NCBI GenBank assembly: GCA_905221605.1
Contig: CAJNDS010000158.1
Location: 405,176 to 469,175, forward strand
Direction: 5' to 3'
Origin: Symbiodinium natans
Lineage: Eukaryota; Sar; Dinophyceae; Suessiales; Symbiodiniaceae
DNA length: 64,000 bases
How positions within the stretch are numbered: the first letter of the stretch is position 1; every line of letters begins with the position of its first letter. The position numbers were made by a program, and so were the translations under genes. Under the pieces are notes generated by a model that was not told the origin of the DNA, searched no databases, and saw only the letters and a list, made by a program, of their open reading frames with translations. Of the stretch, positions 19,715 through 31,539 are shown one piece after another.

Positions 19715-22700
19715 TTTCGTTGTGGAGAGTTTATAGATGTATAGGGCGAAATCGGGCTGGAGCAGATTCGTCGGTACCTCGGCTGTGGGACTGAAAGGAG
19801 CCAGCTTCTCGCTGAGGATAGCGGTTGCGTCGTACATGCGCACCGTGTACTTCCCTGAGACCCGACCTCAGCATCGAGCCTTCCGTGTCTTTGGTTCGTG
19901 GTAGTCAATCTCGGGTCTGTTTCAGTCAACCTTGGGGCCAAGAGGAAGCTGGAGAAGTCTTCCCGTCGGAGTGTGACTTTACATCGTTCGAGCTTGTCTC
20001 TCCAACCCCCCAAGCCCTACTACCGACTTCTTGACTTCTTGTCGGCTTTTTGGCGGTTCCGATCTATTTGGAGTCAACACTTACGCATCGGGACTCTCTC
20101 GGAGTTGTCTTTTCTGGGCCGAGTTGGCATGGTCGCAATGCCATGTGGCTTCGACTGGTCGGGTGCTGAGCTGCGAAGGCTTTGCCGCTGTATTTGCTTT
20201 ACGGCTCAGGGCTTAGGGTTTGGGGTGTAGGGTTTGGGGGTTTGGGGTTTAAGGTTTGCAGTTTTGCGCAGTTTTCTTGCAGCTTGAGCATCGCCAACCC
20301 ACTCCTGGCTCGGCTGAGATCTGCGACTTCTCCTTTTCCTGGACAATCATGTTTGGGATTGACGCCTTCCTGTCCGGTTCCCGGCAACTAAGCAGTCTTC
20401 GGGTGGAGGCGAGGGGTAAAAACTGGCTTCGTTAACATGCTGCCATGTCAAGCTCGGAGAAAACAGGTGCAATACACGACTTGAGAGCCTGAAACAGCAA
20501 AGGCAAGTGCTTGGCAATGCTTGGCCGGAGAATTTGTTCAGTGCGTCTCAGTTTTGTCATCAAAGGTGTGAGAGAGTGCAAGACTTTCGGACAGCGTCGT
20601 CATATATATATATATGTATATACTGTGTGTGCTATGCTTGGATGGCGTTTGGTACTTCAGTGAAGGCTGCGCTGTTTTGCGATTTATCCAGCATTCAACT
20701 GTCGATATTGGCCTTACGGCTTACTTATCCCCTGTACCATTCCGATCATTTCCGATCAAACCCTAAGTTATCTTAACCAAAATAGCTCCGCCGTGCATCT
20801 ACGGGCGGCCACTAGCTTTTCTGGCTCGTGCCCAGGACGAATTCTGGCCTTGGCGGTGCGGTTTTCGGCGTCGTCGGTGATGCCCGAAGCCTGGACCATT
20901 CCAGAGCAACTACGCCTTGCCCAGGGTTGCGAAAAGTGCAGCCTCCCTCCTCTTACTTCTGTCGCCGGTATCGAGGTGATTACCGCCTGCATAGTCACTG
21001 TCTGGGCCTTCGCAGCCAGAGCCCAAGGTCGTTGCGCAAGGGCAGCCTCCATGGGAGAATGTCTTAAGATCACACAGTCGGACTCTCCTCTTTTTGCTGC
21101 GGCAGATGGTTCTTCCATATCCTTCAAGTAGCCGAATCCTGTACTCATCTCGTGGGGTTACTCCCTCTAGTGCTGAGGGGCCGAGGTAGCTCTGTAAGGT
21201 CCGAGCTGAGTGTGGACGGCGCCGCGTCGTGCTTTTTTACCGCTTGGGACTTTGGGGGAAGGCAATCTTGTGCCCGTCGTAAGGCCAAAACGGCCAACAG
21301 CAATGACAGTAATGCCAAGTGCCTTGTACCCAATCAGGTCATCTACTTCCTTGACAAGGAGGTGCCTTGGCAAAGTTGACACCCGGAGCAGTTTTTGCAG
21401 TTCGGTGACTCCTCGGTTCGGCGTGCTTGTTCAGGTTGAGGTAAGTGGGGGTTGCGGGGCACTTCAGAGGGACTGAAGGAAGTGAACCTTAGGCCGTCTT
21501 AGCCCTGCATGTCGAAAGACGGGGCGGTCCGGATTCCGGCCTTCCATAGCAGTATGCAGCGCCTTAGTGCAAGCCCGGCATAGTTGCCGAACCTCGCCAT
21601 CCTAAGCTCAAGGTGGATCTGACGATGCACGCAGAGACCGAGCTTGCTGCGAGTCCCAGCAAGCCGGGCCCTCGGCAAGGTAGGGCCAAAGCGGCCAGAG
21701 CCCTGGCGAGCTGCTAAGACATCCATGTCTAGTGGCCCAATGTGACCCGCTGTCCAGGTAGGCAAGATGGAGACCTTACCTGAAACCCAAAACCCCCGAA
21801 CCCTTCAAAGCGACGTGCCAGGAAGGACCAGGCGAAGGCCAGGCTTCAGAAGAGGCCAGCTGCCCCCCAAAGCTTTCCTCCTCTGCCGTTTGCCTTGGGA
21901 GTCCTCTAAGTCGGTAAGTCGGGAGACTTCTCAATTCTCAAGACAGCCCAAAAGCCCATCTTGCCGCAGGAAGAGGGCGGCCATGCGGGGCACCATCCTG
22001 GCGGCGGCCCCGGTCTACAACAACGGACCCTAGAACGGAGCGTTAGAAGACGAAGTTCCCACGAAGCCCACGGGCGGGAGAGAAGCCCCGATAGGCCCTG
22101 GGTGTGCTCATCGGTTTCGCCTGGGAGAAGAGCGCCGCTGGCTTGCAGAGTGCTGCTTTGGAGTTTTTGGGGGGTTCTAGGGGTAGCTTCATGGGGCCCT
22201 TCATACGGTTCCCTTACCTTTCTTTTAAAGGGTTCTGAAAGTACAGGCCCTTGGGTTTGTAGGGGGAGTTATTTAAGGGGCCTCTAAGACTCTAAGGGGG
22301 TCCTCCACTGTAGGGGTACATATTAAGGGGGGTCAACCATGAAGATTGTTCTGGGCTCAAGGTGTGCCTCTGAGCAAGACAGATCATATGACCCTGGAGA
22401 CGAGAGTTCTTTCCTGCCTCCAAAAAGAGAGGGTTGACCTTTCTGTGCCAGATACTTTCTTGTTTAAAACCACTGTCAATGGTACCCACATTCCCGAGTT
22501 CCCAATAAAGTGCATGGTCCGCCAAGTTCGACACAGCTGTGGATGACACGGCCGAGAAGGACTGCGGCGTGTGTCCTTCTTTTGCTGGTTCTTCGCTGAA
22601 AATGAGGGAGTTATAGAGGTACTCCACATATCCCCTTATACATCCCTTCCCCCCCCCCCTCTTCCCGTGTGTGTGGGCAGCATGCGGCAGCGGTGAGGAA

Positions 22701-23200
22701 AGCAAGTTCATGCCGCCATCCTTTGTGAAGATGGTCTTGGCAATGCTCTTGGTTGGGGCCACAACATCTCGAGAAAGGATGTCGGGTTGTTCGGCATAAG
22801 ACTGCACTGCGCGACACGCTGCGAAGGCAACCGTTGTCCTTCCGGCCTGGCGGTGGTACATCCTCCCAGTCCCCGGCTCAATGCAATGCGATTGCAGGTG
22901 TCCCCCAGCTTAACGGATCCCATGCTTACTGAGGCCGTGACACGGTGACCCGGGGGGCCTACCTAGACTCTAGACCCTCTTGAACCCGTACACCTTGTGG
23001 AAGTTTCGCTAAATACTGCATGCTTCAATGGGAAGTCAAGCAAGTCTCACGAACACACACGCTTCTAAACCGGGCACCTCCCAGAAACGCTGGGAAGGAA
23101 GTCGTGCGCCTGGGTGGTTTCTCGGATCCCATGGACGAGGAAGCGGAGGACGGGGCCTGGTTGGGGAGTTGGAGTTTGGTGCGCGCAGGCTCCACGACAG
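19715..23200. other. Stretch with only ambiguous open frames
   Basis: Open frames near 20793-21131, 21152-21480 and 21767-22033 read plausibly on both strands and were not assigned. Degenerate telomeric sequence lies at 20210-20260. No domain was recognised. Confidence 0.4.
22292..22861 (-). CDS. Long minus-strand open frame with competing plus-strand reading
   Basis: 189 codons open on the minus strand (for example AGRTTVAFAACRAVQSYAEQ). On the plus strand, a pyrimidine tract and AG at 22650-22680 precede a hydrophobic frame, FMPPSFVKMVLAMLLVGATT, ending at TAA near 22800. The plus-strand splice signal is good; the minus frame is longer. I cannot decide between them. Confidence 0.3.
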   Translation of the reverse strand: MYHRQAGRTTVAFAACRAVQSYAEQPDILSRDVVAPTKSIAKTIFTKDGGMNLLSSPLPHAAHTHGKRGGGKGCIRGYVEYLYNSLIFSEEPAKEGHTPQSFSAVSSTAVSNLADHALYWELGNVGTIDSGFKQESIWHRKVNPLFLEAGKNSRLQGHMICLAQRHTLSPEQSSWLTPLNMYPYSGGPP

Positions 23201-23212
23201 GACCTCACACCT

Positions 23213-23313
23213 CGGAAGCCCTTAAGCCTGAAGCTCCACGATGTCCCGTGGTCCATGTCTCAAGTCGGCCAGGAAGCTGTGGAGAAGGCCGAGCAGGCCA
23301 ACGAGATGAACTA
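23213..23313 (+). CDS. Exon of a coiled-coil protein (tentative)
   Basis: Reads LKLHDVPWSMSQVGQEAVEK then AEQANEMN and meets TAA. The helical, charged end fits the coiled-coil exons that follow at 23639, but the junction was not resolved. Confidence 0.35.
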
Positions 23314-23638
23314 AAAACTCCCAATGCTGGGTTAGATGTGTATAGGCCATATAGGCCCTTTGAAGGTTTGGAAGGGGCTTTTCTTGATCAGCCTTGGGAC
23401 ATTGGTGATGACCTGCTCAGGGCTACAGCCCACCCGTACTGGCAGAGACCGTGATGCTGCCAGAGACCATGGAGCTCCGACTGCAGGCCTCTCCTGTGGC
23501 GAAAAACCCCGGCGACCCCCCCCCTGTTTCCGATTCTTCGGGTTTTCGGGTTACCTTGACAAGCCTTGGCATTGTGCCGTCTTGCAAAAATCTATCGGGT
23601 TCTGAGCTTTGGGAGGGCATTGGACTTGGGACTTGCAG

Positions 23639-23860
23639 GGTCTTGGACAGGAGCAGCAGAAGCGGATCGAGCAACTGGAGCTGGAGAAGGCCGGGTGTTG
23701 GAGCCTGTTCTGAAGGTTGTATTTGTTTCATGCAGGGTTGTTCAATCATCGGATGCCTTGGTCACGGTCTAGCACCCCCACAGAATCTCAGCAACGGCAG
23801 GGCGAACTCACCGCTGAAGTGGTTCGCCTGCGAAAACGGGCCGGCACCTTGGACACGTGC
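23639..23860 (+). CDS. Coiled-coil protein, two exons joined by a GC-AG intron
   Basis: Exon one (23639-23689), after a TTGCAG acceptor, reads GLGQEQQKRIEQLELEK. Intron 23690-23791 begins GC and ends AG, 102 nt. Exon two starts at 23792 with QRQGELTAEVVRLRKR. Phase is 0 on both sides and the joined sequence keeps a heptad pattern, which supports the splice. Rest of the gene and role unknown. Confidence 0.55.
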
Positions 23861-24609
23861 TGCCATGTCCGTGGGTGTTTCAGCTTTCTAGCAGCCTTAA
23901 CTTCTGGGATTGTTGCCTCGAGGTGGATGAGCTGGACCGCTGAGGCCAGTCTACCCACAAGCTTGGGTCAGCACTGGCCCTCGGGCTTTCAAAGTTAAAG
24001 GCCTTTAAGAATTTAGGACTATAGCATCAATTTTCCGAGAAGGCTTTCCTGGGGACTCGCACCCCCTGACCTCGTGGCGAGAAAGCGCGCTCTTTTTTTC
24101 CTTATCGGAAGTATGGTTTCGTGACGTGTGCGTAGGGGGGTTGCCTGTGCTTCTGCTATGCTATTCTTGTGGCTCAAGGCTGGCAAACCCTTCAGCCAAG
24201 AGCATCAGCAGAATCCGCCCCCAGGATTGATCATGGGCCTGTGACTTCAAGAGGAAGCAGCCTGTGCCCCAAAAAGAAACGCCTCTATTGCTTTCCACCC
24301 TCTTCCTCCCCCTCACTTGCTGGTCGATTTTCTGCGGTTATCCATAACTCCTGGCCGCCATGCTTCTCCTCGCGGCCGCTTGGACTCATCCTACAAACAG
24401 CAGGGCATCCCAATTGGGGGACCAGAAGCTGAGACCAGCAGCTGTGGCAATCATGTAGAGCAACAAACAAGAATAAACAGAATAGCAATAATGATACTAA
24501 AAGTATTAAAAACCAAAAACAAGAAACAACGAAAAAATAGTAATTACAATAGTAGCAGAAATAATCGTATTGTAGCCACATGGCTCCAGCACTCCACCCC
24601 CTCCTCCTC

Positions 24610-24895
24610 TGAATCCGAGGCCTTCCTCGTTGCAGAGACCATGGCCGTCCCGCTTGCGAATCAAGCAGAGCCTCAAACTTTCTCCGAGGTTCGTGGGCTT
24701 AGGGTTTAGGGTTTAGGGTTAGGGTTTAGGGTTTAGGGTTTAGGGTTTAGGGTTGAGGGTTTAGGGTTTAGGGTTTAGGGTTTAGGGTTCAGGGTTTCAA
24801 AGGGATTCAGGGCGGTTTTTAGGTCTTTTAGGGTTCGGCGTTGGGTGTCGAAGATGAATCCCGTGCTTGCAAGGGCCGTTGGGACAGCGGAGCAG
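24610..24895 (+). CDS. Two exons flanking a telomeric intron
   Basis: Exon one ends AEPQTFSE at 24688. The intron 24689-24853 starts GTTCGTGGGCTTAGGG, carries a TTTAGGG block and ends AAG; it is 165 nt. Exon two (24854-24895) reads MNPVLARAVGTAEQ and ends at a GT donor. All junctions are phase 0. Function unknown. Confidence 0.45.
24698..24797 (+). repeat. Interstitial telomeric block inside an intron
   Basis: About thirteen TTTAGGG units with one TTAGGG and some TTGAGGG/TTCAGGG variants, starting 10 bp after a GT donor. Confidence 0.95.
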
Positions 24896-25541
24896 GTGAC
24901 TATCTCATTACATGATTATAGGATTACATTTTTAAAAAGGAGTAGTACGTTATTCGGTGGTTATCATGAGATGATATTAGAGTCTCCCGGCCCACGCTTT
25001 TCGGTGGAAGTGCAGCAGAATGGCTGAAACAGTGCAGGTGTTCTGTGCGGAGAGCCCGTGGATGTGCTCCGACACGATCGATTGCCGAAAGCCTGACGGC
25101 TGCTTGGACGTTTATTTCCTTGGTAATTTGCAATATTATCACTGATATGACATAATATATGCGAAATGTATTTAAAAGAAAACCAAAATATGTATACGAT
25201 AGTACCATATACTTTACACGCACATTTGTCTCTTTTAGGAGTCTTAGCAGGCACTATTCAGACAATCAGAGAAGCTGGTGCTTGTTTTCGGGCACCCTAT
25301 ATTACATGATTTCTCAAGTCCCTACCCAGAACCAGAACATCTTAAGCATCTCCGTAGCAGTGCATGCCCACTAGAGCCGTATGTCCGACGTTGGGGGTTG
25401 TAGCGCCCCCATGCCGAGCCCCAGCTGAGAGGTAAGAGACGCACGGCTGTTGTGAGTGCTGGCGTTTGTACGGTTCTCTTGCGACTGTACAGGTTCTTTG
25501 TAGTTAAAGCTAAAGGGGCACTGCTATCCGAAGAAGGATGC

Positions 25542-25728
25542 TAGTCTCCCCGATTGGCTCACGTTGGGTGGTTTCGAGACTTGCCGAGGTGAGATCCCGT
25601 CCCCCGAGGAGGTAATTCAAGAGCTTGCAGCATTGGTGGAGAAAGTCACAAAAGAGCTGCTGGCTCAGCGGATGGGAGGGCGGTTCTTGCTGCGGCAGCA
25701 ATCAAGTTCAACTGCAGAACCTTGAGCC
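25542..25728 (+). CDS. Exon of unknown protein, helical
   Basis: Reads GEIPSPEEVIQELAALVEKV then TKELLAQRMGGRFLL and reaches TGA near 25728. Composition and helix pattern look coding. The true 3' end may be an earlier splice donor. No family recognised. Confidence 0.45.
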
Positions 25729-26344
25729 TACAGCGAAAAGGTCAGTGTCCCAGCTTTTGGTCTTCTTTGCCCTGAGGCCAAACACGCCAAATAGGAGGTC
25801 GTGGTGCTTCACAAACTCGGCATACTGGGACCGCGTGGTGAGGAAATGCATCGTCGAGGCCTTGCGGCTTCCTAACACTCTCCCCCTAGACTCTCCCCGA
25901 AGCAACTGAAAGCCCACAAAAGCCCACACAAGAAAGAAAGCAGGCCTATCCCCAACTAAACCCCAAGCCTCAAAAGGTCCCCAAAAAGGGTCCCCAAAAG
26001 GTTTTCGAATGGTCCCCCCCCCCCCCCCCAATAAAAAAAAATCCCTCAGAGGGCGACTTGAAAGCCGCCGCCCACGAGCAGTTCCGCTGGTCAGCAGCTC
26101 TGCAGCACTCTGGGACTTTTGTTTTCGGCGGAGGGGCGGGTGCGGGGGGGGTGGGGGGGGGGGGGTGCTTCCAGCCAATGTTTTTTGCTTTTGTTTGGGG
26201 GGGGGGGGATTTCTAATGATTCCAATGCGCGAGTCATGTTTAGATTGTGACTCTTATTGCGTTCTTTTGCCGCCATTGTCACTCAGCTCTTGCGCGTTGG
26301 GGTGTTTAGTCGGGTTTAGCCGTTTGGGGGCCCCTGGGCTCTGT

Positions 26345-26441
26345 CAGACTTCTCAACCCTGCCTTGTCTCTGAGGTACTGATGCACCCGCTTGATGAGAT
26401 GGATGCAAGCTACTGTTTTCTCATGGGCCTCTGCCAGAATG
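26345..26441 (+). CDS. Exon next to a telomeric block
   Basis: Reads SEVLMHPLDEMDASYCF then LMGLCQNE. A CCCTAAA block starts about 30 bp downstream. Partner exons unknown. Confidence 0.35.
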
Positions 26442-26470
26442 AGGATTATAGGGTTCTTCAGGGAGTGGGG

Positions 26471-26565
26471 AACCCTAAACCCTAAACCCTAAACCGTAAA
26501 CCCTAAACCCTAAACCCTAAACCCTAAACCCTAAACCCTAAACCCTAAACCCTAAACCCTAAACC
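26471..26565 (-). repeat. Interstitial telomeric block, CCCTAAA
   Basis: About thirteen CCCTAAA units with one CCGTAAA. Confidence 0.97.
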
Positions 26566-26719
26566 CCTTGAACCCCTTTCCCTTAAGAACCCTGGTAAGA
26601 GGAGGTGACCGAATCGACGACTCCCGAGGAAGCTGTCGAGATCTGCTGCTTGCCTCCGAAATTTGGCGAGTCGAGGTCCCCTAAAAAACATTCGGTCGCA
26701 TCAATCATATAGTGGAAAT

Positions 26720-26876
26720 ATATCCTATAGTACATATGTATGTATGTATATATATATATATCTATATCTATTTCTATATGTAATAAGAGTACGTATATGA
26801 ATACATATGTATGTGTATATGGAAATATGGAAATTTCTATGCATATGCATATATATGTATATATATATATACGCAA
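26720..26876. repeat. TA-rich simple-repeat tract
   Basis: TATG, TATA and TCTATA repeats. Confidence 0.9.
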
Positions 26877-26998
26877 CACGTACATTTAGCTGGCTGAAGG
26901 CCACACCATGTCCTCAACCGAAGCCCAAGCACCTTTGGACCCACAATCTCCCACGTTGTTTTGTTGAGGGCACTCGTTTGTTTAGGGTTTTGGGAGTT

Positions 26999-27051
26999 TG
27001 GGGTTTAGGGAGTTTGAAGTTTAGGGTTTAGGGTTTAGGGAGTTTAGGGTG
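26999..27051 (+). repeat. Degenerate telomeric block
   Basis: TTTAGGG mixed with TTTAGGGAG and similar variants. A clean acceptor (CTCCCTTTTGCAG) follows at 27078-27090, opening a short frame, AIGDSPSLGAGRA, that ends at TAG. Confidence 0.85.
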
Positions 27052-27159
27052 CACAGCTGCACATATCCCACCTCAGCTCCCTTTTGCAGGCAATCGGCGA
27101 TTCCCCGAGCCTGGGGGCTGGCAGAGCGTAGGCACCTGGGTCATCTGGGAGTCTCTGTG

Positions 27160-27253
27160 GATTCCGAAAATAGGGGTACCTTATTGAGGTCCTTATTCTA
27201 AGGGGATCCTACTATTTGGGGATCCATATTGGGGGTCCCCCATGTTCGTAAAC
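27160..27253 (+). mobile_element. Dispersed repeat, copy C
   Basis: Starts ATTCCGAAAATAGGGGTACC and ends GGGTCCCCCATGTTCGTAAAC, with imperfect inverted ends. The core is shared with copies A, B, D and E. Confidence 0.65.
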
Positions 27254-27593
27254 CCCCAGTTCGCTGCCCCCAAAATCTCATGCTGCGCATCCTCGGAGCC
27301 CCACTACAAAGGGCCACATGCCTAGGATGATCTGCAGGTCTGAGTGCCCTGCGATGCGTTGAACAAGAATCATCTGTAGGCTTCCACAACGCACCAACGA
27401 CGGTCCTGGACTTCAACCCTCGGAGTGTGGACACGCTGCTTTTCCGTGACACGTGAGGGTTCGGTAGGGTTCGGGGGTCCCAGGTTCCATCCTACGAAGA
27501 AACCATGGCCTGAGCTCTGTCAATTCGGAGAAGTGGGGGAAGCCGGGGGGTGGGGAGTCGTCTGGTGATCATTTATCCTTGAGCCCACCTGAG

Positions 27594-27822
27594 CTAAGGT
27601 ACACGCACTTCAATACCACTGAGCAGGTGGAAAGCTATCTGAAGTTGGCCTGTGCACAGGGCAACTACCACTGCGACGTGATGTACTGCAAGGACAAGCG
27701 GGGACAGTCGGGTCGATTGGCGCAGGAGGTCAACTGTGCGCCTTGAAAGCTTTAGGAGACCTACTGCAAGACCGACTACTACTACCAGAAGTACAAGCAC
27801 TACTTGCCATCGCCACCTTAGC
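27594..27822 (+). CDS. Possible Cys- and Tyr-rich small protein
   Basis: A plus-strand frame reads VESYLKLACAQGNYHCDVMY then CKDKRGQSG. A nearby frame after an AG reads ETYCKTDYYYQKYKHYLPS and ends at TAG. Cysteines, many tyrosines and the final stop suggest a small secreted or surface protein. The link between the pieces would need an intron of only about 30 nt, so it is uncertain. No family recognised. Confidence 0.35.
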
Positions 27823-28856
27823 CAAGCAAGAAAAGGACTCCGGATCAGCCACGCCGGCACTCTCTGTTTGTAGGCATGTTCCTGCGCCTCTTCTGAAAGC
27901 AGGATTTGTCCGACCTGGCGGGTGCTGGTTCTGTCGCTCTCAGCCCTCGCTCAAGTCCCACAGTGAAAGGTAGCGAAGGGTGGTGAAAGGTGGCCGCGGC
28001 TGCAACACAATTTTCAGATCGGCCAAGGACAGTACACCCCAACTCCGCATCCGAAGACTCTCAGGGCAGCTCTCCGACAAAGACCTGAATGCTGTTAAAT
28101 GTATCCGGTGCCATGGCGGCCGCTTCCTGCAGATCCCCTCGGCTCCGCAGCTTGCAGTCCAAGAAGGCCTGCAAAGAACTTTTCTCAGTGAGCCAGAGAT
28201 GCACCTCTTGCAGCAGGGATGGTTTCGTGTTTGCAAGCCGCTTTGGAGTCGCAGCGCTCCTGTAGAATGCGTGCATCTCTAAAGAGGACCTTAGGGTGGA
28301 AGGCCCAAAACATAAACAGGCCCTAAAGCCCTAAACTGCACGCGGAAGATCACGCTCAGGCCAGAGCCAGAGCGGCACTTCATCTCACAGCGCTGGCCCC
28401 TTCTGCTGATTCCGGCTGCGCCTCTCTGGACTGGCCACCGGCGGGAGAAGAGGCATGGAGAGTGGAAAAAGAAGACTTACGTCCATGATGCACAGAACAC
28501 GAATGTGATGTTCACAGCACAAAAATGATGTGTATTTCTGTGTACATGCTGGTATCTGCAGGAGATGTTGTGCAGGCATAGCTGACAGAGTCACCGGTTG
28601 CTGAGCATCCTGCGGAGGCTCCGGGCAGCTCCACGGCTTTGCCGAGGCTCCGCGCCCGAGACACCGCGGGTGACAGGAGATCAGTGCATCTTGGCGTCGA
28701 AACCAGCGATGCCGAAGCTGCAACATCTGCTCCAAAGCTGCGCCCAGCCCCCCCCGAACACCCACCAATGCAGATGGGGGCGCTCAAAGCCGCCTGCCTC
28801 ATGTGCAGCGGCTTGCGGCGGCCTGCACCGCATCCGCAGCCTTTCGCCTGAGGCAG

Positions 28857-29910
28857 GGAGCTGCGCGAGCTCTTCGAGCTGGCCGACACGGACTGAGGGG
28901 GGAGCAGGTTCATGTGGCGCTTTCACTTTGGCAGTTGCCGCGGTTTGCTGCGTTGTTCAAGGTACTCCAGGTGCAAGTTGCAGGTGTGAACCCACAGATG
29001 ATGATAGCTACGGACATGGTACCAAAAAGTGAAGCAAGTTTTCTCCAGTACACCTAGCATCGCGTAGCACAAACAGCGTGCGAAAGCCAGCTGGATGAGG
29101 AGAAGTGCATGGACTGCATGGACTCAGGATATCATGCCAGTCCGTGTATTCGATGTCGATTGCAAAAAGCAGTTCTCATGTTGAGGGTACTGTAGATACT
29201 GTAGGCAGGTTTTCAGGCAACGCATGCCGCCAGAGCCCACTATCCACTTGCAGTGTCGCCTTTGGACAGCCGCACGCGCACGTCCACGTTCCTCATGCCA
29301 CTTTCCTCATATAGTAGTGTATGGCTTTCAGGGAGAGTCTGCGCGTATTTTGCACGAACAAGCGTTTGTAGGAAAGAGCCTCTTACGACGGGTTTTGCTT
29401 GCCATTGCTAAAAGTTGGTTATGAAGTTGCAATTGCTTACAACTCCCATCAGTCGCAGGACAACAACGGCGCCATTTCGGCACGCGAGCTGCGTGCAGCC
29501 TTGCGCGTCTTAGGCCTTTCTCCCCGGGATCGTGCATTGTGAATGAACGACATGTGCCCTCGTGGTACCTTTTGAGATGCATCTCCGTTGTCTTTTTTGG
29601 AGGGGGGGGAGCAGTCTGTGCGAGGCATCGACATGCAGCTGAGCCGCTCGGCGCAATGAGACCTCTAGCCTCGAGCTGTGTAAGGAACCGTTATCTGGAC
29701 TCAGTTCCTGCACGCAGCCTAGGCAACGTAAGGCAGGCTGTTGCGGAGCTTGACACGAACGGCGATGGCGGGGTTGGGACGATTCTGGCGTGTGGCAGTT
29801 TGCTTCCCACAAAGGTCGACCATGGGGCATGAACATGAGAATGGTGCGGTTTCATTGCAGGCGAGATCAACTTCGACGAGTTTGTGGAGGCTTGCCAACG
29901 TCCTCGCCCA
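28857..29910 (+). CDS. EF-hand protein, calmodulin/centrin-like lobe, non-canonical introns
   Basis: Exon one (28857-28890) reads ELRELFELADT. Intron 28891-29458 starts GA and ends AG. Exon two (29459 to about 29520) continues DNNGAISARELRAALRVLG, completing a perfect EF loop (D, D, N, G, I, E at positions 1, 3, 5, 6, 8, 12). Exon three (29718-29767) reads LGNVRQAVAELDTNGD. Intron 29768-29860 starts GC, ends AG, 93 nt. Exon four reads GEINFDEFVEACQ, completing a second perfect loop. Spacing of the loops matches an EF-hand pair, so it should bind two Ca2+ ions. The other lobe, or a kinase or other partner domain, was not found. Calmodulin, centrin or a CDPK-type sensor are all possible. Confidence 0.75.
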
Positions 29911-30418
29911 CTTCCAGACGCACTCAGGCGCAACGTGTGCTTTGGGAAGAAAAAGGGTTCAGGGGGCTTGCGCAAGGTTTCTGTTGAGATGCCTCGTTTC
30001 GACTGCATGCATGCGCCAGGAAGGCCGTCCGACGAGGTCGGGTGCTGTCACGCTGGAGCGCGCTGCTCTTCGATTCAGACGACCCGCAAAATCTTAGTGC
30101 CTTGTCGGGTTCAGAGGCTTTTCCGTTTCCATATGATTTCGCCCCTTAGAAGGTCTTCAGGCTTCCTTCCATATCCCGAAACTCGCCATGTTTCGGACGC
30201 CTTCTTTCCACCTACGAGAGGTACCTTGCAAGTTGCACAAGCCGTACGAAACCTGTCTGACCAGATGACAGAGTATGACATGGATCGACTCCTTGGCCCC
30301 TCGGCTCAGATTGCCCCAACAAAAATGGGGGTGATGGCGGAGGGGTGCTCCTGGAAAGCGTAGCCAGATCAGCGGCTGCACCTCCACACCTCAATTCCAA
30401 GGTGAGAGCCCTCCAAAG

Positions 30419-30680
30419 GAGGTTCTACCGAATTCCGGTGGAAGCGAGGGGGACGAGGAGGAGGTCTTGGCAGTGCCTCAGCATGATTCAGGCGTGCCTT
30501 CTAAGAAAGCTTCTAAGGACCACGTTAGACTGCCTTCTGTGGAAGTCGTAGAGTCACGTCTTTTTTTGAAATCTCAGGAAGTGAGCATCTGGGGCCGTCA
30601 ACTTTGGCCAAGGGGGGCTCGGATGAGGGCCCTCCACTTCGCGCAGCTCTGCCTCTGCGAGGTACGCCATTTATAACGTC
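30419..30680 (+). CDS. Possible acidic exon, unassigned
   Basis: The frame reads SEGDEEEVLAVPQHDSGVPS then KKASKDHVRLPSVEVVESR and runs to TAA near 30677. Acidic, Ser/Lys-rich and probably disordered. No domain. Confidence 0.3.
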
Positions 30681-31080
30681 GTTCTTCTTCAAGGGAGGTC
30701 TCCGGAACTCCAAGAGTCATCACGTTCAAGGGCTTCGGAAGCGCCAAAAAACGGCTAAGACTTGAAGGAGCCCAAGATCCAAGATCTTTATCTCTGGGCC
30801 AGCAGGCGGCCATCGTGTTCATGCGCTGGCGGCCGACCGCCTGGACACTGGCGCTGCTGTTGCGGTGGCGCTTGCTTGTGCTGGCGCTGAGGTGTCGAAC
30901 GCGGGTCCAACACGCGCAAGGGGACAAGAAAGCACCAAAGGCCCGAAAGCGTAGGCTAAGGAAGCTACGACAACGCTGGGGCTGAGCACCCATGAGCTCC
31001 CCTCACCAAGAACGCACTTCTGAAGTCTCGCCATAAAGCGGAAGCCAATGGTATACCCTCCAACCCCAACCCCAAGTCTC

Positions 31081-31539
31081 CTAGCCCTCCAAGACCCTGA
31101 GAACGAACTCTTGGATTCCGTCTCCTGGCCCCTGGAGGCCGATCCTCACGGCCCGCTTCCTCGGGCTGCTGCTGCGGCACCGCCGCTCGGCGCGGGCGCT
31201 GGCCGCGGCTCGGCCATTCCTTAAGTGGGCGCTCGCTGTCCTCCTTTCCACCCCCCATTTTTTGCCGGCTTCTTGCGCTTGTGCCGGTGCTTCCAGCAGC
31301 AGATTGAGGTGCTTCTCAGAACTCCCGCGAGTGAGAGGGGAATCACCCAGCTGCTCGGCGCAGCCTTGGCTTTTCTGAGCCCTCGAAATTTGTCCTCGAA
31401 ACACAGGATTCTCCTCTTGGACTCGGCCATCGCCGACTTGTGCAAAGATCCGGAGGCGCCCAAGCACATCCTCAGGCACGGTTGGCGGGAACAGCCTTTC
31501 ATAACCTCCTGGCACGGCCCTAGATCTTGAACTGCGCAA
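31081..31539. other. Overlapping open frames on both strands
   Basis: Minus strand open for 152 codons, plus strand for 101. Neither carries a recognisable motif. Confidence 0.3.

Noticed and set aside
20770-20793. Minus-strand sequence resembling the dinoflagellate spliced leader
   Set aside because: About 16 of 21 positions agree only after allowing a gap; a match this weak is expected about once by chance in 64 kb on two strands.
24158-24176. GCTATTCTTGTGGCTCAAG as a relic spliced leader
   Set aside because: The last eight bases fit but several insertions are needed and no clear gene start follows.
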